13,733 nt of DNA from X23 sp050251575. GTDB lineage: Bacteria > Bacillota > Clostridia > SK-Y3. The notes under the pieces were generated by a model. The model was not told where the DNA came from and searched no databases. It saw only the letters and a program-made list of their open reading frames with translations. Positions 1-8,447 of this stretch are shown in pieces (positions within the stretch are counted from its first letter, which is position 1; the number at the start of each line of letters is the position of its first letter). The position numbers and the translations under genes are program-made. The DNA is taken from the NCBI GenBank assembly GCA_050251575.1, contig JBFWMP010000069.1:1-13733 (forward strand), in the 5' to 3' direction.

Positions 1-3000
1 AAAGAAGTATATAGCAAGGAGCCTTTTGTATTTATTCCCACGACAGAAAAACCGGAAGTAACAAGTGTAGTGCCGGAAGTAGTTCCGATAGAACCTGCTC
101 CGGGAGAATCCGGCTATTATCTTATTTCACGGAACATTGGACAGAGCAACGAATTGGAAGTAAATATCTACGGTAAGAATTTCTTGGTTACCAAGAAGGA
201 TAATAATTTGATCTATCCTAGAATCGGATTAGGTGAAATCATCGTTGATCCGAATGATAAGCTGGATAAGCCTGAAGATACAGATCCTGACAAGTTAAAT
301 AAGTTTACATTTGGGGCAGATAACCTGAATAAGATTATTACTTTTGAGGTATTAGATGCGAAAGGTGCACTTATTAATGGAGATATCAACAGAGAGATTG
401 GAACGCATATAAGGATTATTTTAAAATTGAGCGATGATCAGGCAGAGAGAGAAAAAATCGGAAGCGTCGGGAAGCAACCTATTATTATTCATAATCCGTG
501 GAGGGGTTCCGATTCGGAATTCAGTTCATATTCGTTTGCTGAGAAAATAGAATTCAAGGATATTTCTGCGGGAGAGTTTCCGAGTATAGCTAATATTCAA
601 CCTTCAGTAGTTTCTACAAAAGGCGGAGATTCGATAACCATTACCGGAACTAATTTTAAACCGGGTGCAGAAGTATATATCGACGGTGTTAAGGTAGCCG
701 GTGCGAAGGTGGACAACAGTGGAGAAAGAGATAAAATCACATTCAATGCACCGGCCAGAAGAGAAGGAATGGCAAAGGTAATCGTAGTTAACCCTGCGAA
801 GGCCTTTGCAGTAGGGAATCTTTACTATACTATCACATATACAGATCCCTCCTTTACAAGTATTAACCCGAATAAGGGAACACAGGATGATACCATTATA
901 ATTCAAGGTCAAAATTTTAAACTAAAAGATGCGACGGTAGATGCTTCACAGTATAAAACATTAAGTGAAATGCTGATGTACCGTTTAATGGGAACAAGAG
1001 TGTTTATCAATAACCAGGATATTAATGATTATTATAGGGGTGAAGATGGAGAAATTGGTCTTCAAAAGTTTGAAGATGGAGCAGAAAATGCTCAGCTAGG
1101 TCAGCTTAGATTAAAAGAAAATATATTTTCCGCACCTATATCAGCATCCGGTACGGGGGTTATTCAGCTTGCTAAGGATTTTAGAAGTGTAATACTGCTA
1201 AAAGAAGATATCACTAATTCTAAAAATAATAAATTTTATAAGATTAAAGAAGAAATGGATGGAACTTTTAAAATTACAGATGACCGAAATGAAGAATTCA
1301 AAATTTATGTGAATAAAGACCAACAAATAAAAGCAAAAAAAGGTACTGTTGATTATGATGTAATTCAGTTAGAAGATAAGAAAGGAAGCATAACATTACA
1401 AAGCACAAGTGAGACTATCCAACTGCAGGCGTATACGCCTTATGCCATTGCCCGGATAAAAGATGATGATGGTAACGATTATGATAGAATTGTGGGTAAC
1501 CGAGTGTTTTTAATGACGACATCTCAAATATTCTTCTCAGTACCACCAAAAACAAAAATTGGGCAAGGGAAATATGATGCAGCTACCGGTGCAGAAGTAT
1601 ATGATGTTAAAATTATGAATCCGGATGCAAAAAGTGTTGAAAAAAAAGAAAGCTTTTATTATATTTCACCTGCAGGAGTGCGCCCAAAAGTAATAAGCTT
1701 TAATCCGGAAGAAGGTTCAGCGGATGGAGGGAATATGGTCACTTTTTCAGCACCTGCTGTGTCAGATCCTGAAGAACCAACGGGTTTTGTAGATAACAGT
1801 ACAGGAAAGACAAGAGTGATCATAGGAACACAAGAGGTTTCTAAAGATAAGGTGCAGATTTCAACTAATGGCAGGGAGATTTCGGTAGTGATACCGGCAT
1901 GTGATAAAGATTTTAAAGTTCTTAATGTAGATAGAATCATTGAACCGATTGTGCTAATCAATCCTAATGGTGTAACATTCCAAATCAATATGAATGCGCC
2001 GCTTAACGGTGTGTCAGGATACACCTATGTACTGGTAAATAATAAGCCGAACATAACCGAAGTCAGAGAGGAAAAAGGCAATGTGGTCGGAGAAGAAAAA
2101 GTATACATATTCGGATCAGGATTCAGGTATTTCGAGCCTTTTCAAGATACTATCAATGTAAATGGGAAATGGGATGATGGAGAACCTTATACTGAATTAA
2201 ATGGGGACGGAAAATGGACAAGTCTGGGCTTAGGCGGCAATGTTGCAGACTTGACAGTGAATGACAATAGGGATGATAGAAAGATTCTTCCTACAATATA
2301 TTTTGGAAATAAGAAAGCAGAATTGTTGAGTTTCTCCGAAGGGGTATTAATTGTAAAAGCGCCTATTGGTACGGCTCAAACGGTAAGTGTTTATGTAGTC
2401 AATAATGATTATGGTGTTTCCAATACATTATCATATACATATGAAGCATCCAAGCCGGCTATTACAGCTATTACTCCAAGTTCAGGCACCAGATACGGCA
2501 ACGCCCAGGTCTATATAGAAGGGACATATTTTAAGAACAGCAAGATTAGAGTTTACGATAGCAGCAGTACGGCGCTGCCTTTAGCAGATACCGAGTTAAT
2601 GACAGTACGCTTTGGAGATATGAAAGATGAAAAGATGTCAAATTTGCACATTACAGATATTAAACATAGAAATTATGGAGGTATTATTAATGGCAAAACT
2701 GTAGTAGAGACCGGAACTCTGACTGTAGACTATGATGCTGCCGGCAGTTCGCCTAAACTTCAATTTGCTTTAGAAGAGCAAGGGAAAACTTATACTACTG
2801 AGCAGTCTTTTGAATATAATGACAAGATGGTATTTCTGCCGCTTACCGAGTTAGCCTATAAGGAGACAGCAGCAAGCACCCCGAAGGAATATACCAAGAA
2901 CGAACTTGTGAAAGTGGAGCTCATTACTGAAGGCGGTATTAATAGGCTTATTGTGGAAAGAGGTTATGCATCTGCAGCATCTGCAAATATACAAGAAGAT

Positions 3001-5061
3001 CAAATTATTCTCAGAACGCCGGCTTATTATACCATTGGCAAGGTACCTGTAACTATAATTAATCCTGATGGAGGCCAGGCAGAAGCAGAATTTGACTATA
3101 CAAGTCCATCCAGCCGTCCTGTAATTACTAATATTACCAAGGCAGGTACAGTGGGCAGCAGCCAGCAGGTGAATGGAAAAGATGCTATAGTAATCCGAAT
3201 GAGCTATAAAGGTGGAAATCGGGTTACTATTTCAGGCTTGGATTTTAGAGAGAATGCAACGATATTTGTAGGAACAAATATCGCAAAGATTCCTGCAAGT
3301 GCGCAGGATAGGGAAGATATACTGCCAACACAAATTAAGTTTACTATGCCGGCAGTAAATGAAGGAGCCATCGAAAATGCTGACGGAACACCTAAATATC
3401 ATCCGGTAATTATACAGAATGAAGATGGGGCGGCAGTTTCTTCCGAGACCATATCACCCTTGCCTATCTATATTCAGTTTGTCAAAGGAGAGACATTCCC
3501 GGAGGTAGAAAAAGTGACGCCCGGGTATGGGCCTGCCATAGGCGGTATCTCTGTTAAGATAGAAGGTAAAAATTTTAGAAAGACAATGCCGGAGGATTAT
3601 GGAGAAAAAAAACTAGCTGTTTACTTTGGGGATATTAAGGTTCCTGAAGACGATATAGATTGGGAGCAGACAAATGAATATACCATCGTGATTAAGGCAA
3701 TCCCATCACATACCCCCGGAGCAATAACTGTTAGAGTAGAAAATCCTGATTTATCCTTGTCGGCGCCTTGGGGTGAGTTTATTTATACCAGTAATCCCAA
3801 GATTGTGGTGGTTGAAAATGCCAACGGTACAGAGGTCAAAAACATCTCCGCATTGGGAAATCAGGAAATATATATACAGGGTTCCGGTTTTATGGAAGGA
3901 GCAAGGGTCATTTTCAATCCTAAGCAGCCGTTAGATGAAATCAGTCAAGAACAGGATGCAAAAGGGCAGCCGATTTATATCAATGGTGTGCTGTATGATT
4001 TGCAGGACGGAGCAGAAGGAACGGATGTGAAGGTTGAGAATGGAGGACAGACGATTATTGTTAAGACTCCTGCAATGGCGCTGGACGGCAGAGGAATTAT
4101 TGTTATCAATCCGGATCAGGGAGCCAGTGAAGTATATGACGGAGTGGTCTATTCTATTCCGGAGATAGAAGCACCTCCCGGTAAAGTTTATGCAGAGCTT
4201 GTATATGACCGCTATATTAAGGTAAACTGGTCACCAGTCGAAGGTGCAAAAGAGTACGAAATTTACGTAGTAATCAATCGGAGAGAAACAGAGCTTATCG
4301 GATCTACTAAGCTTACAAGCTATTTGTATGAAGATTTGGAGCCGAGAACAGAATATAAGTTTATTATTAAAGCTGTTGGTGAATTCAATATTTCCAAACC
4401 TTCCATGGAAAGCAAAGAAGTTAAAACAGGAAGAAAAGTAGGTCCGCCGGATACAGATGGGGGATTGAACGAAAATACGAAGATGGAAAAGTCAGGAGAT
4501 CAAGCAAATATAATCATTGGAGAAGACAGCTATGATAAAAGCCTGACTATTGATTTAACAAAAGGTACACTCGCAGGAAGTAAGGAGATAGTTGTAAGTA
4601 TGTCTGCAAAGATTGTATCTGGTTATAAGGCAAAAGATATAAAAATAATAGGTAAGGATTTTATGATTCAGTTTAACCCAAATGCATTTAATATTTCCCG
4701 AGTAGAAGAAAACAAGAAAAAAGACGATGCCGGGGTTAGATTCAGGATTGCTCCTTTCAGTGGAAGTCCAAGTACAGAAGGTGGGAAAACTCTTTTGTCT
4801 GCTCAATATACATTGGAAGCAAATGCATATGTAGGTGCAGATAGTACAGAAATAGACTACTTGAAGTCAGATATAGAAATCAGTTTGGACTTTGACTCAG
4901 CAAAGGCAGACATGAGAAGACTTAATAGTATAAGCTTAAACCGATATGACTTGTCTGCCCAGAATTGGGTGCCGGCAGCATATCGGCAGGATGAATACAG
5001 CATTTCAATAAGGGGTCTTGTGAATAGAATCGGAAGATACTCGGTTATTGGGAGCAGATAA
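1..5061 (+). CDS. Giant IPT/TIG-repeat surface protein, 5' truncated
   Basis: The frame is open from base 1 to the TAA at 5059-5061, so the true start and any signal peptide lie upstream; the GTG at 70 is not a convincing start. At least 1686 residues are visible (residue 1 = base 1). About eight IPT/TIG immunoglobulin-like domains follow each other, each opening with a P-x-I-x-x-I-x-P-x-x-G motif and a G-x-x-F strand: roughly residues 194-283, 283-559 (with a large insertion), 560-680, 681-816, 817-1036 (also enlarged), 1037-1160, 1165-1264 and 1265-1388. An FN3-like domain occupies about 1389-1485 (VNWSPVEGAKEYEIY, then LEPRTEYKFIIKAV). A beta-rich C-terminal region of about 200 residues ends the protein. 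There is no catalytic motif, sortase signal, SLH domain or transmembrane tail in the visible part. Such proteins usually work as extracellular scaffolds or adhesins. It is first in a tandem run with 5081, 6775 and the S41 peptidase. Domain identity is firm; function is inference. Confidence 0.9.
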   Translation, partial: KEVYSKEPFVFIPTTEKPEVTSVVPEVVPIEPAPGESGYYLISRNIGQSNELEVNIYGKNFLVTKKDNNLIYPRIGLGEIIVDPNDKLDKPEDTDPDKLNKFTFGADNLNKIITFEVLDAKGALINGDINREIGTHIRIILKLSDDQAEREKIGSVGKQPIIIHNPWRGSDSEFSSYSFAEKIEFKDISAGEFPSIANIQPSVVSTKGGDSITITGTNFKPGAEVYIDGVKVAGAKVDNSGERDKITFNAPARREGMAKVIVVNPAKAFAVGNLYYTITYTDPSFTSINPNKGTQDDTIIIQGQNFKLKDATVDASQYKTLSEMLMYRLMGTRVFINNQDINDYYRGEDGEIGLQKFEDGAENAQLGQLRLKENIFSAPISASGTGVIQLAKDFRSVILLKEDITNSKNNKFYKIKEEMDGTFKITDDRNEEFKIYVNKDQQIKAKKGTVDYDVIQLEDKKGSITLQSTSETIQLQAYTPYAIARIKDDDGNDYDRIVGNRVFLMTTSQIFFSVPPKTKIGQGKYDAATGAEVYDVKIMNPDAKSVEKKESFYYISPAGVRPKVISFNPEEGSADGGNMVTFSAPAVSDPEEPTGFVDNSTGKTRVIIGTQEVSKDKVQISTNGREISVVIPACDKDFKVLNVDRIIEPIVLINPNGVTFQINMNAPLNGVSGYTYVLVNNKPNITEVREEKGNVVGEEKVYIFGSGFRYFEPFQDTINVNGKWDDGEPYTELNGDGKWTSLGLGGNVADLTVNDNRDDRKILPTIYFGNKKAELLSFSEGVLIVKAPIGTAQTVSVYVVNNDYGVSNTLSYTYEASKPAITAITPSSGTRYGNAQVYIEGTYFKNSKIRVYDSSSTALPLADTELMTVRFGDMKDEKMSNLHITDIKHRNYGGIINGKTVVETGTLTVDYDAAGSSPKLQFALEEQGKTYTTEQSFEYNDKMVFLPLTELAYKETAASTPKEYTKNELVKVELITEGGINRLIVERGYASAASANIQEDQIILRTPAYYTIGKVPVTIINPDGGQAEAEFDYTSPSSRPVITNITKAGTVGSSQQVNGKDAIVIRMSYKGGNRVTISGLDFRENATIFVGTNIAKIPASAQDREDILPTQIKFTMPAVNEGAIENADGTPKYHPVIIQNEDGAAVSSETISPLPIYIQFVKGETFPEVEKVTPGYGPAIGGISVKIEGKNFRKTMPEDYGEKKLAVYFGDIKVPEDDIDWEQTNEYTIVIKAIPSHTPGAITVRVENPDLSLSAPWGEFIYTSNPKIVVVENANGTEVKNISALGNQEIYIQGSGFMEGARVIFNPKQPLDEISQEQDAKGQPIYINGVLYDLQDGAEGTDVKVENGGQTIIVKTPAMALDGRGIIVINPDQGASEVYDGVVYSIPEIEAPPGKVYAELVYDRYIKVNWSPVEGAKEYEIYVVINRRETELIGSTKLTSYLYEDLEPRTEYKFIIKAVGEFNISKPSMESKEVKTGRKVGPPDTDGGLNENTKMEKSGDQANIIIGEDSYDKSLTIDLTKGTLAGSKEIVVSMSAKIVSGYKAKDIKIIGKDFMIQFNPNAFNISRVEENKKKDDAGVRFRIAPFSGSPSTEGGKTLLSAQYTLEANAYVGADSTEIDYLKSDIEISLDFDSAKADMRRLNSISLNRYDLSAQNWVPAAYRQDEYSISIRGLVNRIGRYSVIGSR

Positions 5062-5066
5062 TAATG

Positions 5067-5072
5067 AGGAGG
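5067..5072 (+). promoter_or_regulatory. Ribosome binding site fixing the 5081 start
   Basis: AGGAGG lies 8 nt before the ATG at 5081. It decides for 5081 over an in-frame ATG codon (coding M) at 5048, which sits inside the upstream gene, has no such site, and would add 11 residues in front of an otherwise perfect signal peptide. Confidence 0.85.
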
Positions 5073-5080
5073 TGTTTTTA

Positions 5081-6751
5081 ATGAAAAAGTCACTGTTGAA
5101 GATTGCCGGTTCTGTTCTAGTCATACTGCTTATAACATCAACCTTCACTTTCTCATATGCTGACCAACTGACCCCTTATAGAACAGGGGTTATAGAAGGG
5201 TTTGTCAAAAGTATCGGGGCAGATAGGGTGGAAATCGAAGAGTATGATGGTACCATTCATATATTAGCATTGAATAGTGCGATTACATTTTCTATTGATA
5301 ACAGACCTGCCGTACTTACAGATTTTAAAGTTGGAATGGAGGTCTATGCCACGCTGAAAGGAAAGAGCATAGAATATTTGGAAAGCTACTCGACAGAAGT
5401 ACCGGGATATATCCCTGAAGGCAGTAAAATCAGAACGGGAGTCATAAAGAAGATTGATAGGGATCAAATCATCGTAAGTCTCGCGACAGGAAAAGATGAG
5501 ACATATTTCACATCGCCTGCAACCATTGCATTGAAAAAGGGGAATAATGTATCCTTAAACGTGCTCTATGAAGGAGACCGTGTAAAGCTGTTTTTTGATG
5601 AAGTCAACTCTGATATAATCAGCCGCTTGTCTATTGAAGGAGATACGATAAAGATAAAAGATTTATACCGGGGAGTATTGGCAGCGTCAGATACTATTGG
5701 AAATATTAGTACGTTTACAGGGGTAGAAGTGTTCAAAAATGGCCAATGGGAGTCTTTAAGCAGCTCCAAATCCATTCGGTTTTCTGCACAGGTTTCAGCC
5801 TATGTAGGAGGTATGAAGGTAGCTCATAATAATTTAAAATATTACAAGGGGAAAACAGCTTATATGGCTGTGAAGGATTTCTTTGGCAGAGATCAAATAG
5901 AAAGAATAGTAATAAAAAACCAGTATGAATCGATTTATTCGGATAAAATTGTAGATGTAAACTGGTATAGTGAAGCATTTGAGTTGAAAAATAATAAGAA
6001 CTTATCCTTCAATGATGGTACAATCATTATGAAAAACGGAAGGCTTGTGGACAAATACTCTATCTATTCCGATTCTGATGCATTTATTGTTGGAGACGGG
6101 CGGGGAAGTCAACTGATGGCAGACGTAATTTATGTATATAATGAGGATATTAACAATTCCAATATTGGACAGGATTATTTATATGAAGGCAGACTGAATG
6201 AGATTATTAAAGACAAGGTAGTTTTGAAGGATTTCTGCATACTTGATAAAAATGAATGGGAATCTTTCAATGAAGAAAAGGAACTTTATTATGATAATGA
6301 CGTAATTATATATGACATGGAAGCAGGAAAACAAATCACTTCTGAAGAATTCTATTCTGAGCACTATGCGGTAGATGAAGATAGTGATTATGCAGATGAT
6401 TACGATTTAAAAGACTGGTATGCCTATGCATATACAGATGGAGACAGGATTTCAAGTATTATGGTGCAGAAGAAGAGGGACTCTTTGCTGAAGCAGAGAA
6501 CTACCAATGGTATCATAGAATCTATAGAGGATCATTCTCTTGTCGGATGGAAAATGGGGATAAGAGATGCGAAAGATTGGAGTGCAAGGAAGGACACGTG
6601 GATGGCAAAGAATACATCACTTAGTATTCTTTTAAGAGAGGCCATGATTATAGAAGATGGAAAAATAATTACGCCGGAAGAACTTAAAGTTGGGGATAGA
6701 TTGTATGTAGTCAGAGATGACAGCAAAGCCAAGGTCGTAATTGTAAAATAA
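5081..6751 (+). CDS. Exported protein of repeated small beta-domains, function unknown
   Basis: The product has 556 residues. Residues 1-27 form a Sec signal peptide (KK, a hydrophobic core, then SYA before D28), so the protein is exported. The mature part is made of loosely repeated units of about 65-110 residues. Each opens with a T-G-x-I-x-x-I-x-x-D-x-I-x-V strand pattern and ends near an L-K-V-G-D/M-x-V/L-Y turn. The clearest copies are about 34-102, 117-190, 365-470 and 474-556; the middle (about 200-360) is more diverged. This resembles small exported beta-barrel repeats of the DUF5666 type, but I cannot assign a family with certainty. A very acidic stretch (DEDSDYADDYD) lies near residue 435. 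There is no lipobox, SLH or catalytic motif. It starts 19 nt after the IPT protein and ends 23 nt before the SLH protein, so co-expression is likely. A structural or accessory role in a surface complex is inferred from context only. Confidence 0.85.
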   Translation: MKKSLLKIAGSVLVILLITSTFTFSYADQLTPYRTGVIEGFVKSIGADRVEIEEYDGTIHILALNSAITFSIDNRPAVLTDFKVGMEVYATLKGKSIEYLESYSTEVPGYIPEGSKIRTGVIKKIDRDQIIVSLATGKDETYFTSPATIALKKGNNVSLNVLYEGDRVKLFFDEVNSDIISRLSIEGDTIKIKDLYRGVLAASDTIGNISTFTGVEVFKNGQWESLSSSKSIRFSAQVSAYVGGMKVAHNNLKYYKGKTAYMAVKDFFGRDQIERIVIKNQYESIYSDKIVDVNWYSEAFELKNNKNLSFNDGTIIMKNGRLVDKYSIYSDSDAFIVGDGRGSQLMADVIYVYNEDINNSNIGQDYLYEGRLNEIIKDKVVLKDFCILDKNEWESFNEEKELYYDNDVIIYDMEAGKQITSEEFYSEHYAVDEDSDYADDYDLKDWYAYAYTDGDRISSIMVQKKRDSLLKQRTTNGIIESIEDHSLVGWKMGIRDAKDWSARKDTWMAKNTSLSILLREAMIIEDGKIITPEELKVGDRLYVVRDDSKAKVVIVK

Positions 6752-6758
6752 CTTTATC

Positions 6759-6768
6759 AGGGAGGGGG
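6759..6768 (+). promoter_or_regulatory. Strong ribosome binding site for a TTG start
   Basis: AGGGAGGGGG lies 6 nt before the TTG at 6775. No in-frame ATG is available near it, and translation from the TTG gives an intact signal peptide, so the rare start codon is supported. Confidence 0.75.
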
Positions 6769-6774
6769 ATTATT

Positions 6775-8325
6775 TTGAAAAAAATCATAGCATTAATTAT
6801 CATCTTCAGCTGCATAATGAACACTGCTACAGTATGGGCAACCCCCACCGGTTTCTCAGGCGGAGTAAACAATGAATACGAATATGAAGAGGTTATATTT
6901 ATCACGGGTGAACCTATTAAGTTTATAGGTGAATATACCATTAGCGAGACAGAAAAACAAGATACAAAGACAACAAAATACACAATAAAAAATATAAAGC
7001 CCGAAGATAAGACTATTACCGGAAACTTGAGCAGAACAATCACAGTTGTTACAAAATATACCGATCGTACTGATAAGGGTCAGACCATAGCAGATACAAC
7101 TATAACCAGATACAGCGAAACCATTCAAATAGGAAATGACAGATATACTTTATCAGATATGCAGTTTTCAAAATCTGATGTGATTGACAATAGACCTGCC
7201 GCGGATTTTTATTCAGGCAATATAAAAGGGAGAAAATACTATACGATTAACCGTGATGAAGGCACCGTTATTGTTGACATATCCGGCGGTAATGTAGGAT
7301 ATCAGAACTTTTGGGGCAATACCGAAACCCAAATTTTAGATTACAACATTCAGTATGACAGACAGCTTACCTTAGCCGGTGAAGAGGGAGAAGAAGATGA
7401 GACACAGGATGTCTCATGGCAAGGAACATTGAGAGTTCAGGCATCAGACAGTACTACCAAGGTTTTAAAATACGCTGAAAATGAAGCTAATTTCTCCAGC
7501 TTTAACGGAGGGTATATCAGGGTTACGAATAGGGAGATGGTGAGTCAATATGACTATGACCTGCCCAAGATGAACACCTCAGAATCAGGGTATAATATTA
7601 CCAGTGCAAAAATAGCTTTGCCGGATAAGAAAAAGAGAGAAAGGGATGACATCAGGCTGTCTAAGGTAATGGTACCCAAGCTGGAGAGACTTATTGTACC
7701 CAAGTTTAGGGATACAGGAGGACATTGGGCGCAGGGATATATTGAAAAATTGTATTCTTTGGATGTATTTGACGGGAACTCACAGTTCTTTACACCGGAA
7801 ATCCCAATGACAAGACAGGAATTTACAAAAGGAATTATTAAATCATGCAACATCCGTCCTTCATTAGAAGAAAAGAAAACCACAGTCAGGAAGCGTAAAC
7901 AGCCTGCAGAACAGTCACCTTTTGCAGATGTAAGCATAGATGATCCAGACTATGAATATATTAAAGATGGGGTTAATAAAGGAATCATAAAAGGGGAACT
8001 GGATAATTTCTTTAATCCCGGTAACCCGTTGACGAGGGCACAAGCAATTACCATTTTAATCAGAGCATTAGGATTTGAAAATAAGGCACCAACACCCGGC
8101 TACTATATATCCTTCAGTGATAACAGCAGGATTCCTAATTGGGCGAAGGACAGTATATACGTTGCGGCAGAATTCGGTCTTGTAAACGGTGATGAGAATA
8201 ACAATATAAATCCTGAAAAGGTAATGACACGTGCAGAAGCCTCTGCAATGCTGGTACGTTTTCTTGAATTTTTGGAGGGAGACCTTCAGCGGGACTATAG
8301 AGAAAACATCATATTATTTAATTAG
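6775..8325 (+). CDS. Exported protein with three C-terminal SLH domains
   Basis: The product has 516 residues and starts at TTG. Residues 1-22 are a signal peptide ending TVWA before T23. Residues about 23-300 are a beta-rich region with many Thr, Asp and Glu and no motif I recognise. Three S-layer homology domains follow: about 311-360 (FRDTGGHWAQGYIEKLYSL, then MTRQEFTKGI), 383-434 (PFADV, then LTRAQAITILIRALGF) and 446-500 (SFSDNSRIPNWAKDSIYVA, then MTRAEASAMLVRFLEF). SLH domains bind pyruvylated secondary wall polymers, so this protein is probably the wall anchor of the surface system. The second SLH is preceded by a basic linker (KTTVRKRKQ). Its neighbours are the beta-domain protein 23 nt upstream and, across a sequence gap, the S41 peptidase. 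The N-terminal half may hold the partner or ligand function, which is unknown. Confidence 0.93.
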   Translation: MKKIIALIIIFSCIMNTATVWATPTGFSGGVNNEYEYEEVIFITGEPIKFIGEYTISETEKQDTKTTKYTIKNIKPEDKTITGNLSRTITVVTKYTDRTDKGQTIADTTITRYSETIQIGNDRYTLSDMQFSKSDVIDNRPAADFYSGNIKGRKYYTINRDEGTVIVDISGGNVGYQNFWGNTETQILDYNIQYDRQLTLAGEEGEEDETQDVSWQGTLRVQASDSTTKVLKYAENEANFSSFNGGYIRVTNREMVSQYDYDLPKMNTSESGYNITSAKIALPDKKKRERDDIRLSKVMVPKLERLIVPKFRDTGGHWAQGYIEKLYSLDVFDGNSQFFTPEIPMTRQEFTKGIIKSCNIRPSLEEKKTTVRKRKQPAEQSPFADVSIDDPDYEYIKDGVNKGIIKGELDNFFNPGNPLTRAQAITILIRALGFENKAPTPGYYISFSDNSRIPNWAKDSIYVAAEFGLVNGDENNNINPEKVMTRAEASAMLVRFLEFLEGDLQRDYRENIILFN

Positions 8326-8347
8326 AATATATTTTATGATAGAATTG

Positions 8348-8447
8348 NNNNNNNNNNNNNNNNNNNNNNNNNNNNNNNNNNNNNNNNNNNNNNNNNNNNN
8401 NNNNNNNNNNNNNNNNNNNNNNNNNNNNNNNNNNNNNNNNNNNNNNN
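8348..8447. other. Assembly gap of 100 N
   Basis: Exactly 100 N replace the start of the S41 peptidase gene. This length is the usual placeholder for a gap of unknown size, so reading frame and distance across it should not be trusted. The promoter, ribosome binding site and signal peptide of the peptidase are probably inside. Confidence 0.95.

Noticed and set aside
70..72. GTG as the start of the IPT/TIG protein
   Set aside because: The frame is open to base 1 with a similar Pro/Glu/Val-rich composition, no ribosome binding site precedes it, and no signal peptide follows.
4555..4806. Minus-strand open frames inside the surface genes
   Set aside because: They are antisense to clearly coding DNA, lack ribosome binding sites, and their products look like low-complexity shadow translations; the same holds for the other antisense frames.
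8231..8347. An N-terminus for the S41 peptidase starting before the gap (at 8231 or the ATG at 8336)
   Set aside because: 8231 lies inside the SLH gene in another frame, the ATG at 8336 has no ribosome binding site, and the frame across a gap of unknown size is meaningless.
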